Below, piece after piece: positions 1-8,967 of a DNA stretch of 64,000 nucleotides. Below the pieces are notes generated by a model, which had not been told where the DNA came from, did no database searches, and was given only the letters and a program-made list of their open reading frames with translations. Made by a program: the position numbers and the translations under genes. The DNA is taken from contig NZ_JADTQG010000016.1 in assembly GCF_016008875.1 (NCBI RefSeq), forward strand, positions 1-64,000, given 5' to 3'. Numbering within the stretch: the stretch's first letter is position 1; each line of letters begins with the position of its first letter. Source of the stretch: Ectopseudomonas mendocina (GTDB lineage Bacteria > Pseudomonadota > Gammaproteobacteria > Pseudomonadales > Pseudomonadaceae).

Positions 1-88
1 TTGAAAGAGCGGCTGCGTAGCCAACAAGAGAGCATGTCGGCCTTTGGCGCCGCTCGGGTAGAATGCGCGAATTCTGCAGGGGACTTTC

Positions 89-748
89 ATGTCTGACTCG
101 CCGCCCGAACCTTCCTTGTCATCCTTGCCGCTCGAGCAGCTGGTCGCCTGTCACGAGTGCGATCTGCTGATGCGCAAGCCGTTGTTGCAGGACGGGGAAA
201 GCGCCGAATGCCCGCGCTGTGGCTACGAGCTGTTCAGCCATCGGCATCATGTGGTGCGACGTAGCATGGCATTGGTGCTGACCGCTTTGCTGTTGTACGT
301 CCCGGCCAACTTTCTGCCGATCATGCAGCTCAATCTGCTGGGCCAGACTACGCAGGATACCGTGTGGAGTGGCGTGCTTGGCCTCTACGAGAGCGGCATG
401 CAGGGCATTGCCGTGGTGGTTTTCCTCAGCAGCATGGCGGTTCCGCTGCTCAAGCTGCTCTGCCAGTTGCTGGTGTTGCTGAGCATTCGTTTCGACTTCG
501 GTCGCAGCTACGGTCTGTTGCTCTATCGGATCTATCATCATATGCGCGAGTGGGGGATGCTCGAGGTTTATCTGATGGGCATTCTGGTGGCGATGGTGAA
601 GTTGATGGACCTGGCTGACCTGAGCCTGGGCCTGGGGTTGTTCTGTTTCATCGCATTGCTGCTGGTGCAGGTGTGGCTTGAAGTGACCATGTCACCGCAT
701 CAGATCTGGGAAGCGTTGTCCGGGGAGGATATCCATGCGGGCGATTGA
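89..748 (+). CDS. LetA/PqiA-family membrane protein, first half
   Basis: The 219-residue protein matches one half of the paraquat-inducible protein A / LetA family. Inner-membrane members of this family work with MCE-domain proteins in lipid transport across the envelope. An N-terminal zinc-ribbon-like part has two CxxC pairs (CHEC near residue 21, CPRC near 42). About four hydrophobic segments follow, including the family motif YVPANFLPIM near residue 70. E. coli PqiA and LetA are about 420 residues with two such halves in one chain; here the halves are separate genes. The ATG at 89 follows a GGGGA Shine-Dalgarno. The next gene starts 14 bases before this stop, so the two are probably translationally coupled. 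No PqiC-like lipoprotein gene follows, which favours a LetAB-type system over PqiABC. Confidence 0.85.
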   Translation: MSDSPPEPSLSSLPLEQLVACHECDLLMRKPLLQDGESAECPRCGYELFSHRHHVVRRSMALVLTALLLYVPANFLPIMQLNLLGQTTQDTVWSGVLGLYESGMQGIAVVVFLSSMAVPLLKLLCQLLVLLSIRFDFGRSYGLLLYRIYHHMREWGMLEVYLMGILVAMVKLMDLADLSLGLGLFCFIALLLVQVWLEVTMSPHQIWEALSGEDIHAGD

Positions 749-1352
749 TGCCGGGCTGCAGGTGTGCCATGAGTGCCACCAGCTCAACCCGATCGAAGAG
801 GATGTCAGGCACCAATACTGCAGTCGCTGCGGCGGACAGTTATACGCACGTCGGCCCAATAGCCTGGCGCGTACCTGGGCCTTGTTGCTGACGTCGGCGA
901 TTCTCTATGTCCCGGCCAACCTGCTACCAATCATGACGGTCAACAGTTTGGGCAAAGGCGCGCCGGCGACCATCATGGGCGGTGTGCTGGAGCTCGTTCA
1001 CCTGGGTATGCTGCCGATTGCGGCTGTGGTGTTCATCGCCAGCATTCTGGTGCCCACCTTCAAGTTGGTGGGTATCGCTCTATTGTTGTACTCGGTGCAG
1101 CTGCATCAGCCGATGTCCGCTCGCCAGCGTATTCTCATGTATCGCTTCATCGAGTGGATCGGCCGCTGGTCGATGCTCGACATCTTCGTCATTGCAATTC
1201 TGGTGGCGTTGGTAAATTTCGGCAGCCTGGCCAGCATCGAAGCTGGAGCCGGCGCCGCTGCCTTTGCAAGTGTGGTGGTCCTGACCATGCTGGCAGCACT
1301 GACTTTCGACCCTCGCCTTATCTGGGACAACACGGAAACCGACCATGACTGA
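735..1352 (+). CDS. LetA/PqiA-family membrane protein, second half
   Basis: The 205-residue protein is homologous to the preceding gene and corresponds to the C-terminal half of a full LetA/PqiA. It again starts with a CxxC pair set (CHEC near residue 11, CSRC near 29) expected to bind zinc. The YVPANLLPIM motif and about four membrane spans follow. The ATG at 735 lies inside the upstream gene and has a GGGGAGG ribosome site. The downstream MCE gene starts at 1345, eight bases before this stop, so the three genes form one overlapping operon. The two half-proteins probably assemble together in the inner membrane as a partner of the MCE protein; that part is inference. Confidence 0.85.
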   Translation: MRAIDAGLQVCHECHQLNPIEEDVRHQYCSRCGGQLYARRPNSLARTWALLLTSAILYVPANLLPIMTVNSLGKGAPATIMGGVLELVHLGMLPIAAVVFIASILVPTFKLVGIALLLYSVQLHQPMSARQRILMYRFIEWIGRWSMLDIFVIAILVALVNFGSLASIEAGAGAAAFASVVVLTMLAALTFDPRLIWDNTETDHD

Positions 1353-3648
1353 CCTTCCTCTGGCCAAGACGCGTCCTGCTTCGAACTGGTCGGCCATCTG
1401 GGTGCTGCCTCTTATTGCGCTGCTGATAGGCGGTTGGCTGGCCTGGCGTGCGTACAGCGATGCCGGTGTCGAAATCGAGGTGGTGTTCCAGACAGGTGAA
1501 GGCATCCAGGCCGGCAAGACAGAGGTGATCTACAAGGGCATGTCGGTGGGCAAGGTCGTGGCCTTGGCGCTGGATCGCGGTGAAGACAGCCGTGGTGTGA
1601 TCGCGACCGTGGAAATGAACCAGGACATGGAAAAGAACCTGGGCAGCGAGACGCGCTTCTGGCTGGTCAAGCCCAGTGTCAGCCTGGCCGGCATTACCGG
1701 GCTTGAGACCCTGGTGTCGGGCAACTACATCGCCGTCAGCCCCGGCCAGGGCGATCTGGCGCGCAGCTTCACGGCGCTGGCCGACGCGCCGCCGATGTCC
1801 GACAGCGAACCAGGCCTGCACCTGACCCTCAAGGCCGAACGACTGGGCTCGCTGAGCAAGGACAGCCCTGTGTTCTACAAGCAGATTCAGGTCGGCCGGG
1901 TGAAAAGCTACAAGCTCGGCGAGGACCAGAGCACGGTCGAGGTGAAACTGTTCATCCAGCCGCAGTACGCCAACCTGGTGCGCAAGCACACGCGTTTCTG
2001 GAACGCCAGCGGGATCTCCATCGACGCCGGCCTCTCGGGCGTCACGGTGCGCACCGAGTCACTGGCCAGCATCGTGGCCGGCGGCATCGCCTTCTCCACG
2101 CCCGAACACCGGGCCGACAGCCCGCCCACCGATCCCAGCATTCCCTTCCGCCTCTACGAGGACTACGACGCGGCCCAGGCCGGCATCAGGGTCGCGCTGA
2201 AGCTGCAGGATTTCGAAGGGCTGGAAGCCGGCCGCACGCCGGTGATGTACAAGGGCATCCAGGTCGGGCAGATGAAGACCTTCAAGGTCGACACCGATCT
2301 CAGCGGCGCACAGGTCGAGCTGATGCTCGATCCGCGTGTCGAGGATTACCTGGTCGAGGGCACCGATTTCTGGGTGGTCCGTCCTTCCATTTCACTGGCC
2401 GGCATTACCGGCCTGGAGGCGCTGGTCAAGGGCAACTACATCGCCATGCGTCCGGGGGAGAGCGGCAAACCGGCGGCCCGCTCCTTCGAGGCCAGGGGCA
2501 AGGCGCCGCCACTCGATCTGGGCGCGCCCGGACTGCACCTGGTGCTGTTCAGCGACACTCTGGGCTCGATGGAAGTGGGCAGCCCGGTACTCTACAAGCA
2601 GGTGCGGGTGGGCTCGGTGCAGAGCTTCCAGTTGTCGCGTGATGACCGCCAGGTGGTGCTCGGTGTGCATATCGAGCCGGAGTACACGCACCTGGTAAAC
2701 ACCTCCACGCGCTTCTGGAACGCCAGCGGCATCATCCTCAAGGGCGGGCTGTCGGGGGTCGAGGTCAAGAGCGAGTCGCTGCAGACCTTACTGGCCGGCG
2801 GTATTGCCTTCGAGACACCGGATCTACAGGCCAGCAGGTCGAACCGCCAGGTGCAGCGCTTTGCGCTGCACGCGGACCGTGAAAGCGCCTTGCAGCTGGG
2901 GCAGCAGATCAGTATTCGCGTCAGTGACGGCGACGGTCTGCAGCCAGGCACACTTGTACGCTACAAGGGCCTGGAGGTTGGCAAGGTGGAGAGCCTGAGC
3001 CTGACCGATGACATGCAGGCGGTGATCCTGAATGTGCGTATTACTCAGGCCGCCGAACAGATCGCCCGTGAGGGTACGCAGTTCTGGGTGGTGAAGCCGG
3101 AGTTGAGTCTGACCCGCGCCGCGAATCTCGGCACCCTGGTCAGCGGCCAGTATCTGGAGGTGCAACCTGCTGGCCTGAAGGGGGCACGCCGTAGCGAATT
3201 CACCGCGCTGGCCAGCGCCCCGAATGAGGCCGCTCGTGAGGAAGGCCTGCGCCTGGTGTTGAGTGCGCCGCGGCGCGGCTCGATCAAGCCGGGGGTGATC
3301 GTCAGCTACCGCGAGGTGCCGGTGGGCAAGGTGGTGGATTTCGAACTGGGGCCGACTTCGGATCGTGTATTGATCCATGTGCTGATCGAGCCGCGCTACG
3401 TGCCGCTGGTGCGTTCGGGCAGCCGTTTCTGGAACGCCAGCGGTATTGGTGTGGATGCCGGGCTGTTCAAGGGCGTGAAGGTGAGAACCGAGTCACTGGA
3501 GGCATTGCTCGAGGGCGGCATTGCCTTTGCCACGCCGAACAATCCGGAAATGGGCGGGCCGGCGTTGCCAGGGCAGACCTTCGCGCTGTTCGAAGAGCCG
3601 GCTGAAGGCTGGCTGGATTGGGCGCCGAAGATTGTGCTGGAGAAGTGA
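1345..3648 (+). CDS. MCE-domain lipid transport protein (LetB/PqiB-like, six MCE repeats)
   Basis: The protein has 767 residues. One N-terminal transmembrane helix (residues about 15-33) anchors a periplasmic chain of six MCE repeats, each recognisable from the YKG...VGKV or YK...VGRV pattern. They start near residues 42, 155, 275, 390, 510 and 625. Alternate repeats carry FWNASGI or FWVVKP/FWVVRP signatures. MCE proteins of this kind form hexameric tubes that carry lipids between the membranes. Known members differ in repeat number (PqiB three, LetB seven), so six is intermediate. Overlap with the LetA/PqiA-like genes indicates a shared operon. No coding gene follows on this strand; a long inverted repeat does. 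Confidence 0.88.
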   Translation: MTDLPLAKTRPASNWSAIWVLPLIALLIGGWLAWRAYSDAGVEIEVVFQTGEGIQAGKTEVIYKGMSVGKVVALALDRGEDSRGVIATVEMNQDMEKNLGSETRFWLVKPSVSLAGITGLETLVSGNYIAVSPGQGDLARSFTALADAPPMSDSEPGLHLTLKAERLGSLSKDSPVFYKQIQVGRVKSYKLGEDQSTVEVKLFIQPQYANLVRKHTRFWNASGISIDAGLSGVTVRTESLASIVAGGIAFSTPEHRADSPPTDPSIPFRLYEDYDAAQAGIRVALKLQDFEGLEAGRTPVMYKGIQVGQMKTFKVDTDLSGAQVELMLDPRVEDYLVEGTDFWVVRPSISLAGITGLEALVKGNYIAMRPGESGKPAARSFEARGKAPPLDLGAPGLHLVLFSDTLGSMEVGSPVLYKQVRVGSVQSFQLSRDDRQVVLGVHIEPEYTHLVNTSTRFWNASGIILKGGLSGVEVKSESLQTLLAGGIAFETPDLQASRSNRQVQRFALHADRESALQLGQQISIRVSDGDGLQPGTLVRYKGLEVGKVESLSLTDDMQAVILNVRITQAAEQIAREGTQFWVVKPELSLTRAANLGTLVSGQYLEVQPAGLKGARRSEFTALASAPNEAAREEGLRLVLSAPRRGSIKPGVIVSYREVPVGKVVDFELGPTSDRVLIHVLIEPRYVPLVRSGSRFWNASGIGVDAGLFKGVKVRTESLEALLEGGIAFATPNNPEMGGPALPGQTFALFEEPAEGWLDWAPKIVLEK

Positions 3649-3660
3649 GCAGACCATAGA

Positions 3661-3868
3661 TGAAAGGGCCGCATTGAGCGTAATGCTGTTCACTTAAGAA
3701 ACGGTCGAGCTCAATCAATCCCCTCGCCCCTCCGGGGAGAGGGGGGAAACTGGCAGTTTTGCGGTGTTTTCTGCCCTCTCCCCCAGCCCCTCTCCCATAA
3801 ATGGGAGAGGGGAGCCAAACGTGTACAACCTTAATTGAACAGCATTACGCATTGAGCGGCCCTTTCAT
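3661..3868. repeat. Long imperfect inverted repeat, MITE-like
   Basis: Two arms of about 36 bases (3662-3698 and 3832-3867) are inverted copies. The outer part GAAAGGGCCGC pairs with GCGGCCCTTTC and the inner part GCGTAATGCTGTTCA pairs with its complement. Between these, an ATTGAG hexamer sits in direct rather than inverted orientation. The 130-base centre holds two more GC-rich hairpins built on CCCCTC/GAGGGG and CCCTCTCCC/GGGAGAGGG. There is no coding capacity. It could be a miniature transposable element, a composite palindromic repeat or a strong terminator between the convergent letB-like and mksB genes. Confidence 0.6.
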
Positions 3869-3910
3869 TTTCAGTCGTTAAAAGCTCGCGGCTCAAGCGG
3901 AATGCCGCCC

Positions 3911-3957
3911 AGCCGCTCCTACACAAGGTTGGCTGTAGGAGCGGCTTCAGCCGCGAT
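3911..3957. repeat. REP-type palindrome
   Basis: A perfect 13-base inverted repeat, AGCCGCTCCTACA (3911-3923) with TGTAGGAGCGGCT (3934-3946), is followed by a second short palindrome GGCTTCAGCC. The same unit recurs near 22650 and 46385 in this window, which is the behaviour of Pseudomonas extragenic palindromes. It lies just past the 3' end of mksB and may also end transcription. Confidence 0.75.
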
Positions 3958-3961
3958 GGGG

Positions 3962-6793
3962 TCAGGCCGGCTCGGCAGCTTCCTCCTGCGCAGGCTCCTG
4001 GGCCTTGGCACTTTCGCGCGGCTTGATGAACTTCCAGTCCGCCTCGTCGATGTAGATGCCGTTGGGGCCGCTGCCGCCTTCCAGGTCGATGGCCACGTGG
4101 GCCGAGACCTGCGGCTTGACCGAAGCCAGGATCGGCACGAAACCCAGCTGCAAGCTGGTTTCGATCAATGCCTGCTGGTTGCGTTCGTCAATATCCGCCG
4201 CCTCGTCGAGGTAGTAGGGCAGACGCACGCGCCCGGCCTGCTCGCGGTCCATCAGGTGCAGCAGCAGGTACATGTTGGTCAGCGCCTTGATGGTCATGGT
4301 GGTGCCGTTGGAGGCGGCGCCATCGATGTCCGTGTGGATCACCGGCTGGCCATGCACCTTGGTGATCTCGAAGGCCAGTTCGAACAAATCCTTCAGCCCC
4401 AGCTGGTTGCCGTTGGCGGCCACCAGGCGCGACAGGTAGTCCTTGGCTTCCTCGTTCTTGGCGTCCTGCTCGGCCGATTGCGACAGGTCGAACACCGACA
4501 GGGTTTCGCCTTCCTCGTACTGGCCGGCGCTGTGGATGATCTGGTCGATGTGGCGCAGGGCTTCCTTGTTCGGCGCCAAGACGATGCGGAAGCTCTGCAG
4601 GTTGGAGACCTGGCGCTTGTTGATCTCGCGGTTGAACAGCGCCAGCTGGTGCTCCAGGTTGTCGTAGTCGCTGCGGATGTTGCGCAGGGTGCGGGCGATA
4701 TCGGTGACTGCCGCACGTTTGGCCTTCGCTAGAGTGAGGGCTTCGTCCTGGCGGTGGGCGTAGGCGTTGACCAGCAGTTGCAGGCGGCGCTCGACATCGT
4801 CCTCGCTGTCGAACTTGGCCACGCCCTTGAGGCGTACCTGGGCGTAGAGCGCCTCGATCTGGTTGTCGATGCGTTGCAGCGCCTGCCAGGTGTCCTGGTA
4901 GTCGTTGAGCAGCGGCAGCAGGTTGTCCAGCGAGTCGTCCACCGGCTCCATGAACGGCGTGCCGAAGGGCAGGTCGGCCGGCAGCAACTGGCGGCGACGC
5001 AGGGCATCTTCCAGGGTGCGTTCCTTGGACTCCAGATCACCGATCTGGCGGCTGATCAGTTGCAGCTTGGCGGACAGTTGCTGCACGCGCTCGGCGAAGG
5101 CATCGCTGGCGCGCTTGAGCTCGTCCTGGGCGCCTTCCAGTTCGGCCAGACGCTCCAGTTTCTGCGGCTCCTCGGCAGCCAGGGTCTGGCTCTTGCGGAA
5201 GTCTTCCAGGGCTTTCTGCGCATCGAGTACGGCCTGGTACAGCGTTTCGGCCTGGGCCTTGCTGGCGGCGCGGTCGGCAGCCACCGACTGCTGGGTCTTG
5301 AGCTGCTTGAGCTCGCGCTCCAGGCGATCCTTCTGGTCGCGCAGGGCGGCGCGGTCGGCCAGTGCCTGCAGCGCCGGGGGCTCGATATGGCTGAGGTCGA
5401 TGGACAGGCCCGGCACGGCGAAGGTATCGCCCTTGAAGCGATCCAGCACCGCCTCGACGGCCTTGACCCAGTCGTCGCCCTCGGCCTGGATGCCTTTCTC
5501 ACCCAGCGGCAGGCTGAACAGCTGGCCGTTGAACAGGCGCATCAGACGGTCGACGTCCGCCTGGGAAAACTCCTCGCGTAGGCGCGAGTAGCTGTTGTTG
5601 TCGGCGTGATCGAGCTGCTGCTTGACCGACTTGAGACGTTTTTCCAGATCGCGCAGGCGCTCGTCCAGGTCTTCGCTTGAGAACTGACGGGACTGCGCCA
5701 GGGCGCCGGCCAGTTCGTCGTGTGCGTCCTTGGCGGCGAGCAGTTGCTCTTCCAGAACCTTGGCATTTTCCACCAGGGCGAAACGGTTCTTCAGCACCGA
5801 CAGTTCGCCCAGCCAGCGCTGGATTTCGCTGATCTCGCGTTCCAGGCGCATCAGTTCACTGGTGCCGCCGCGCTGTTCGTTCTGCAAGCCGTCCTGCTCG
5901 TTTCGATAGTGCTCGGCCTGGATCACCAGCTCTTCCTTGCGCGCATCGGCGTAGTCGTGCCAAGTGCCCAGCAGGTTATCGAGCAGCGGCGAGAGGCGGT
6001 GCAGCTTGCCGCGCAGCACTTCGCGCTGGGACACGCCCGAGGCCAGTGCTTCGATCAAGGGGCCGGCGGTCACCAGAGCCTGGTAGTCCTGCTCCATGCG
6101 GCGCACGTCGCGGAAGGCTTCCTCGGTGGCGGCGATGTAGTCGACGCTGCCCGAGCGCAGGCTGTGCTCGAAGGCATCGAGGAACAGCTGCTTGAGTTTC
6201 GCCGCGGTGATCTCCCTCATATGGAGAAGGTTGATAAACAGCGCGCGGAAGGTTTTCAGGCTCTGTTCGCTGGTCGAGCGCAGCGGGATCAGGGTCAGGT
6301 CCAGCGGGATGCTGGTGTGGCCGCCGACCAGCAGGCGACGCAGTTCGTCGGGCTTCAGTTCGTAGGCGGTGATGCCAGCCTGGCCGAGGTTCTTGAACAG
6401 TTCGCGCTGACGCAGGCAGGTGCCGTTCTGCTGGTAGTGTTCCAGATCCAGCTCGCCGGCGTAGGCGAAGAACTGGTGGCCGAAGCCGCCACCCGGGCCG
6501 CGACCGGCCACGCCGATCACATGCGGGCCGTGGGGCAGGGCGACTTCGACGAGGATGTAGCTGGTATCAGAGGCGAAGTAGAACTTGCGCGAGGCTTCCA
6601 GGCTGTACTTGCCGAAGCTCATATCCGACATGCGCGCCAGAATGGGGAACTGCAGGGCGTTGATCGAGGCGGATTTACCCAGGTTGTTGGCGCCGTAGAC
6701 CGACAGCGGGTTTTCCAGCGGGAACAGGCCGAGGCTGTAGCCGGCGGTGTTCAGCAGGGCGAAGCGGCGGATGCCGTAGCGTTCCTGGCTCAT
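3962..6793 (-). CDS. mksB: MksB, SMC-like ATPase of the MksBEF condensin
   Basis: The 943-residue protein has a condensin ATPase layout. An N-terminal P-loop is written GANNLGKS (residues 34-41). A long glutamine/glutamate-rich coiled coil runs from about residue 290 to 790 with a central hinge-like section. The C-terminal head carries the Walker B region YYLDEAADID near residue 860. MksB is the MukB/SMC-like subunit that, with kleisin MksF and MksE, compacts and helps segregate the Pseudomonas chromosome. The gene order mksF-mksE-mksB matches the known operon, and the ATG overlaps the mksE stop as ATGA. No mksG/JetD nuclease gene lies next to it, so this looks like the housekeeping form and not the plasmid-defence form (Wadjet). 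Confidence 0.88.
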   Translation of the reverse strand: MSQERYGIRRFALLNTAGYSLGLFPLENPLSVYGANNLGKSASINALQFPILARMSDMSFGKYSLEASRKFYFASDTSYILVEVALPHGPHVIGVAGRGPGGGFGHQFFAYAGELDLEHYQQNGTCLRQRELFKNLGQAGITAYELKPDELRRLLVGGHTSIPLDLTLIPLRSTSEQSLKTFRALFINLLHMREITAAKLKQLFLDAFEHSLRSGSVDYIAATEEAFRDVRRMEQDYQALVTAGPLIEALASGVSQREVLRGKLHRLSPLLDNLLGTWHDYADARKEELVIQAEHYRNEQDGLQNEQRGGTSELMRLEREISEIQRWLGELSVLKNRFALVENAKVLEEQLLAAKDAHDELAGALAQSRQFSSEDLDERLRDLEKRLKSVKQQLDHADNNSYSRLREEFSQADVDRLMRLFNGQLFSLPLGEKGIQAEGDDWVKAVEAVLDRFKGDTFAVPGLSIDLSHIEPPALQALADRAALRDQKDRLERELKQLKTQQSVAADRAASKAQAETLYQAVLDAQKALEDFRKSQTLAAEEPQKLERLAELEGAQDELKRASDAFAERVQQLSAKLQLISRQIGDLESKERTLEDALRRRQLLPADLPFGTPFMEPVDDSLDNLLPLLNDYQDTWQALQRIDNQIEALYAQVRLKGVAKFDSEDDVERRLQLLVNAYAHRQDEALTLAKAKRAAVTDIARTLRNIRSDYDNLEHQLALFNREINKRQVSNLQSFRIVLAPNKEALRHIDQIIHSAGQYEEGETLSVFDLSQSAEQDAKNEEAKDYLSRLVAANGNQLGLKDLFELAFEITKVHGQPVIHTDIDGAASNGTTMTIKALTNMYLLLHLMDREQAGRVRLPYYLDEAADIDERNQQALIETSLQLGFVPILASVKPQVSAHVAIDLEGGSGPNGIYIDEADWKFIKPRESAKAQEPAQEEAAEPA

Positions 6794-7482
6794 GCGTCCA
6801 TCTCCTGTGCGGCGCGTTCTTCGGCCATGGCGCGGGCCAGGGCGTCTTCCTCGGATTCATCGGTGTCGATGGCAACTGCCGTGTCGGCATCGCCATCATC
6901 GTCCAGCAGCACCGGTGCCGGCAGCGGCAGGTCGCTGCTGTGCAGGCTGGCAGCCAGGTCGCGGTCGTGCTGCACCGACAGGCAGACGTCGAGGAAGCGG
7001 TGCATCGGCGGCAGGAATCGGTACACGCCGTTGCTGTCCTCGGCGAAGCCGAGCTGCACGAGACGGCGGATGATCTTGTCTTCCAGCTCCTCGAAGGTGG
7101 TGACCTCGGCCTGCAGGAACAGGTCGCGGTACTTTTCCAGCAGCGCTGGCAGCTCGTCACGGCCGATGCTGCCGCCGTCGAGCACGGAAAGCGGGTCGCG
7201 GCCCTGGTCGGCCAGGTGCTCGACCAGAATGAAGGTGAACAGCGCCAGGCGCTGGGCAGTCTTGTTCACCTGCGGTGCCACCTGCTCGGGCACGAAGTAG
7301 TAGAAGCCGCGCGGGTCGCACACCAGCTCGAAGCCGAGGGCGCGGAACAGCGCACGATACTGGTCCTGCATGCTGGACAGCTGGGCGTAGCACTCCGGCT
7401 CGCTGCGCGAGATGTGGTAGCCCTTGAACAGGTCGCGGAAGGCGGCCGCGAGCTGGGTCATTTCTTTCAGGTCGATATTCAT
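6790..7482 (-). CDS. mksE: MksE, condensin subunit
   Basis: The 230-residue protein lies between the kleisin and SMC-like genes, where MksE is always found. It is predicted to be a winged-helix (kite-like) accessory subunit that binds the kleisin. Its C-terminal 40 residues are very acidic (runs of D and E near residues 190-215). The identification rests on length, position and general resemblance to Pseudomonas MksE, since the family has few invariant motifs. The start at 7482 (MNIDLKEM) is the only reasonable one. Its stop overlaps the mksB start by four bases. The 243 bases separating it from mksF hold a palindromic repeat, so mksE-mksB may be expressed less than mksF. Confidence 0.82.
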   Translation of the reverse strand: MNIDLKEMTQLAAAFRDLFKGYHISRSEPECYAQLSSMQDQYRALFRALGFELVCDPRGFYYFVPEQVAPQVNKTAQRLALFTFILVEHLADQGRDPLSVLDGGSIGRDELPALLEKYRDLFLQAEVTTFEELEDKIIRRLVQLGFAEDSNGVYRFLPPMHRFLDVCLSVQHDRDLAASLHSSDLPLPAPVLLDDDGDADTAVAIDTDESEEDALARAMAEERAAQEMDA

Positions 7483-7567
7483 AGACGGTGCTCACGGGCA
7501 AGCGTTGGGTCGAGTGCGGTTGAGCGCGCTCCACCTGATAGGTCGAAATGGCCGATGGTGGGCAGGA

Positions 7568-7643
7568 GTAGGGTGGACGACGCTTCATCCGTCCACCGCC
7601 CGGTGATCGACGAGGTGGACAAGGAAAGCGTTGTCCACCCTAC
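7568..7643. repeat. Palindromic repeat of the GTAGGGTGGA family, between mksF and mksE
   Basis: GTAGGGTGGAC at 7568 pairs with GTCCACCCTAC ending at 7643. A second inner pair, TGGACGACGCTTC and GGAAAGCGTTGTCCA, lengthens the stem. A weaker related unit (GGCGGACAAAAAGGGCGTTGTCCGCC) lies at about 7690-7717. The same family is present at 10421-10497. It interrupts the mks operon. Confidence 0.7.
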
Positions 7644-7725
7644 GTGATGGTCATGCACTGGCGAGTCCTGCTGCCTGGCAATCGCCAAGGCGGACAAAAA
7701 GGGCGTTGTCCGCCCTGCGTCGCGT

Positions 7726-8967
7726 TCAAGCATGGGGGCGGCCCACCAGGGCGTAGGAGCTGATGCTGATTTCGTGCTCGCGGGTCAGATAGGTCTGGCG
7801 TTCCAGGCGGTCGCGCTGGAAGCGGCCTTCGCGTGACAGTCGCGAGAACCAGTAAAGCAATTCGTCTGTGGCGCCTTCCGGTTCCTGCTCCAGCAGCCAG
7901 GTCATCAGATCCGGCAGCGGTAGGGCCTGCTCGCAGCGCTCGATCATTTCCCGCGCGGTTTTCGGCGCCTTGGGCGCGCCGCCCTTACGGCTGCCGCTGG
8001 CCTTGGGGAAATGCGCCGGCTTGGCTTCGAAGCGCGCCAGGGCGTAGACGTAGGCCTCGACCTGGCTGGCCGAACCGAGGAAGTTGCTTTGCGGCCGGGT
8101 GAACAGCGGCATGGCCGCCTGCGGCACGGCGTCGATGCCCTTCTTGCGGATCACCGACAGCGCCAGCGCGGCGCCGCGGGTCACGGCGTTGTGCCGGCGC
8201 GCTTCCTCGCGTAGCGGCAGCAGCAGCTCGCGGGCCTTGCGCAGGGTCAGCTGGGCGGTGGTCTGCATTTCCAGGATGCGCGCATGGGTGCGCAGCAGCA
8301 GGTCGTCGTCGACCAGTTGGCCGAGGCGCTGCTGGTCACCGAGCAGGCGCAGCAGCACCTGTTCGACGCGGCGCACGCCCTGCTCGAAGGCGCCATCGGC
8401 GGCGACCAGCTGGATCATCGGCTCGACGTACTCGTCCCAGGTGGCCAACACCTCGGCGTAGCGCTGGCGCAGGGGGATTTGCCGGTCGCTGGTCTTGGCG
8501 CGGTCGGCCACGCCAACCAGCGCCTGTTCGTCGTTGGCCAGTTTCTTCAGCACGTCGCGCACGCGCATATCGAGCAGGCGCAGCTGGCGTGCCAGGTCGT
8601 TGGCGTCGCGCACCTCGAAGGCGTCCTGGATATAGCCGGCCAGGCGCTCCAGATGGCGCAGGTAGGCTTCGATCTCCAGGCACAGGCCGAGTCGGTGCTC
8701 GCGGCGCAGGTAGGCCAGGAAGTCGTGGATCTGCGCGTTGAGCTCGAAACGATTGGGGCTCTTGGCCACCGGCACCAGGATGTCCAGGCGGATCCAGGTG
8801 TCGAGCAGGGCAGTGGTGTCGCTGGGCGTGGCGTCGGGCAACTGCGTGGCGAGCTGGCTGCGCAGCTCGACCAGGCTCAGGGTGCCGGCGTCGAAGCGCT
8901 CGCAGAGCGGTTCGAGCAACGTCCAGTGTTCGGCGAGGGCGCGCAAAACGCGCTTGGGATCGATCAT
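7726..8967 (-). CDS. mksF: MksF, kleisin-like condensin subunit
   Basis: The 413-residue protein is first in the minus-strand mks cluster. It has a winged-helix-like N-terminus (LVELRSQLATQLP region), a helical middle rich in L, R and E, and a variable linker rich in K, G and P near residue 330. This fits the kleisin MksF, which bridges the MksB heads. Its C-terminus ends with HEISISSYALVGRPHA. The start at 8967 begins MIDPKRVLRALAEHW. Transcription presumably begins in the gap up to nspC. Identity depends mainly on cluster order and length, which agree with the P. aeruginosa mks operon. Confidence 0.82.
   Translation of the reverse strand: MIDPKRVLRALAEHWTLLEPLCERFDAGTLSLVELRSQLATQLPDATPSDTTALLDTWIRLDILVPVAKSPNRFELNAQIHDFLAYLRREHRLGLCLEIEAYLRHLERLAGYIQDAFEVRDANDLARQLRLLDMRVRDVLKKLANDEQALVGVADRAKTSDRQIPLRQRYAEVLATWDEYVEPMIQLVAADGAFEQGVRRVEQVLLRLLGDQQRLGQLVDDDLLLRTHARILEMQTTAQLTLRKARELLLPLREEARRHNAVTRGAALALSVIRKKGIDAVPQAAMPLFTRPQSNFLGSASQVEAYVYALARFEAKPAHFPKASGSRKGGAPKAPKTAREMIERCEQALPLPDLMTWLLEQEPEGATDELLYWFSRLSREGRFQRDRLERQTYLTREHEISISSYALVGRPHA

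Noticed and set aside
5720..7300. Long plus-strand open frame (526 codons) over the mks genes
   Set aside because: It runs antisense to mksB and mksE, has low-complexity H, Q, A-rich sequence and no family features; GC-rich codon usage of the real genes leaves such shadows.
3962..8967. Wadjet-type anti-plasmid system
   Set aside because: MksB, MksE and MksF are present, but the MksG/JetD nuclease is absent from both flanks.
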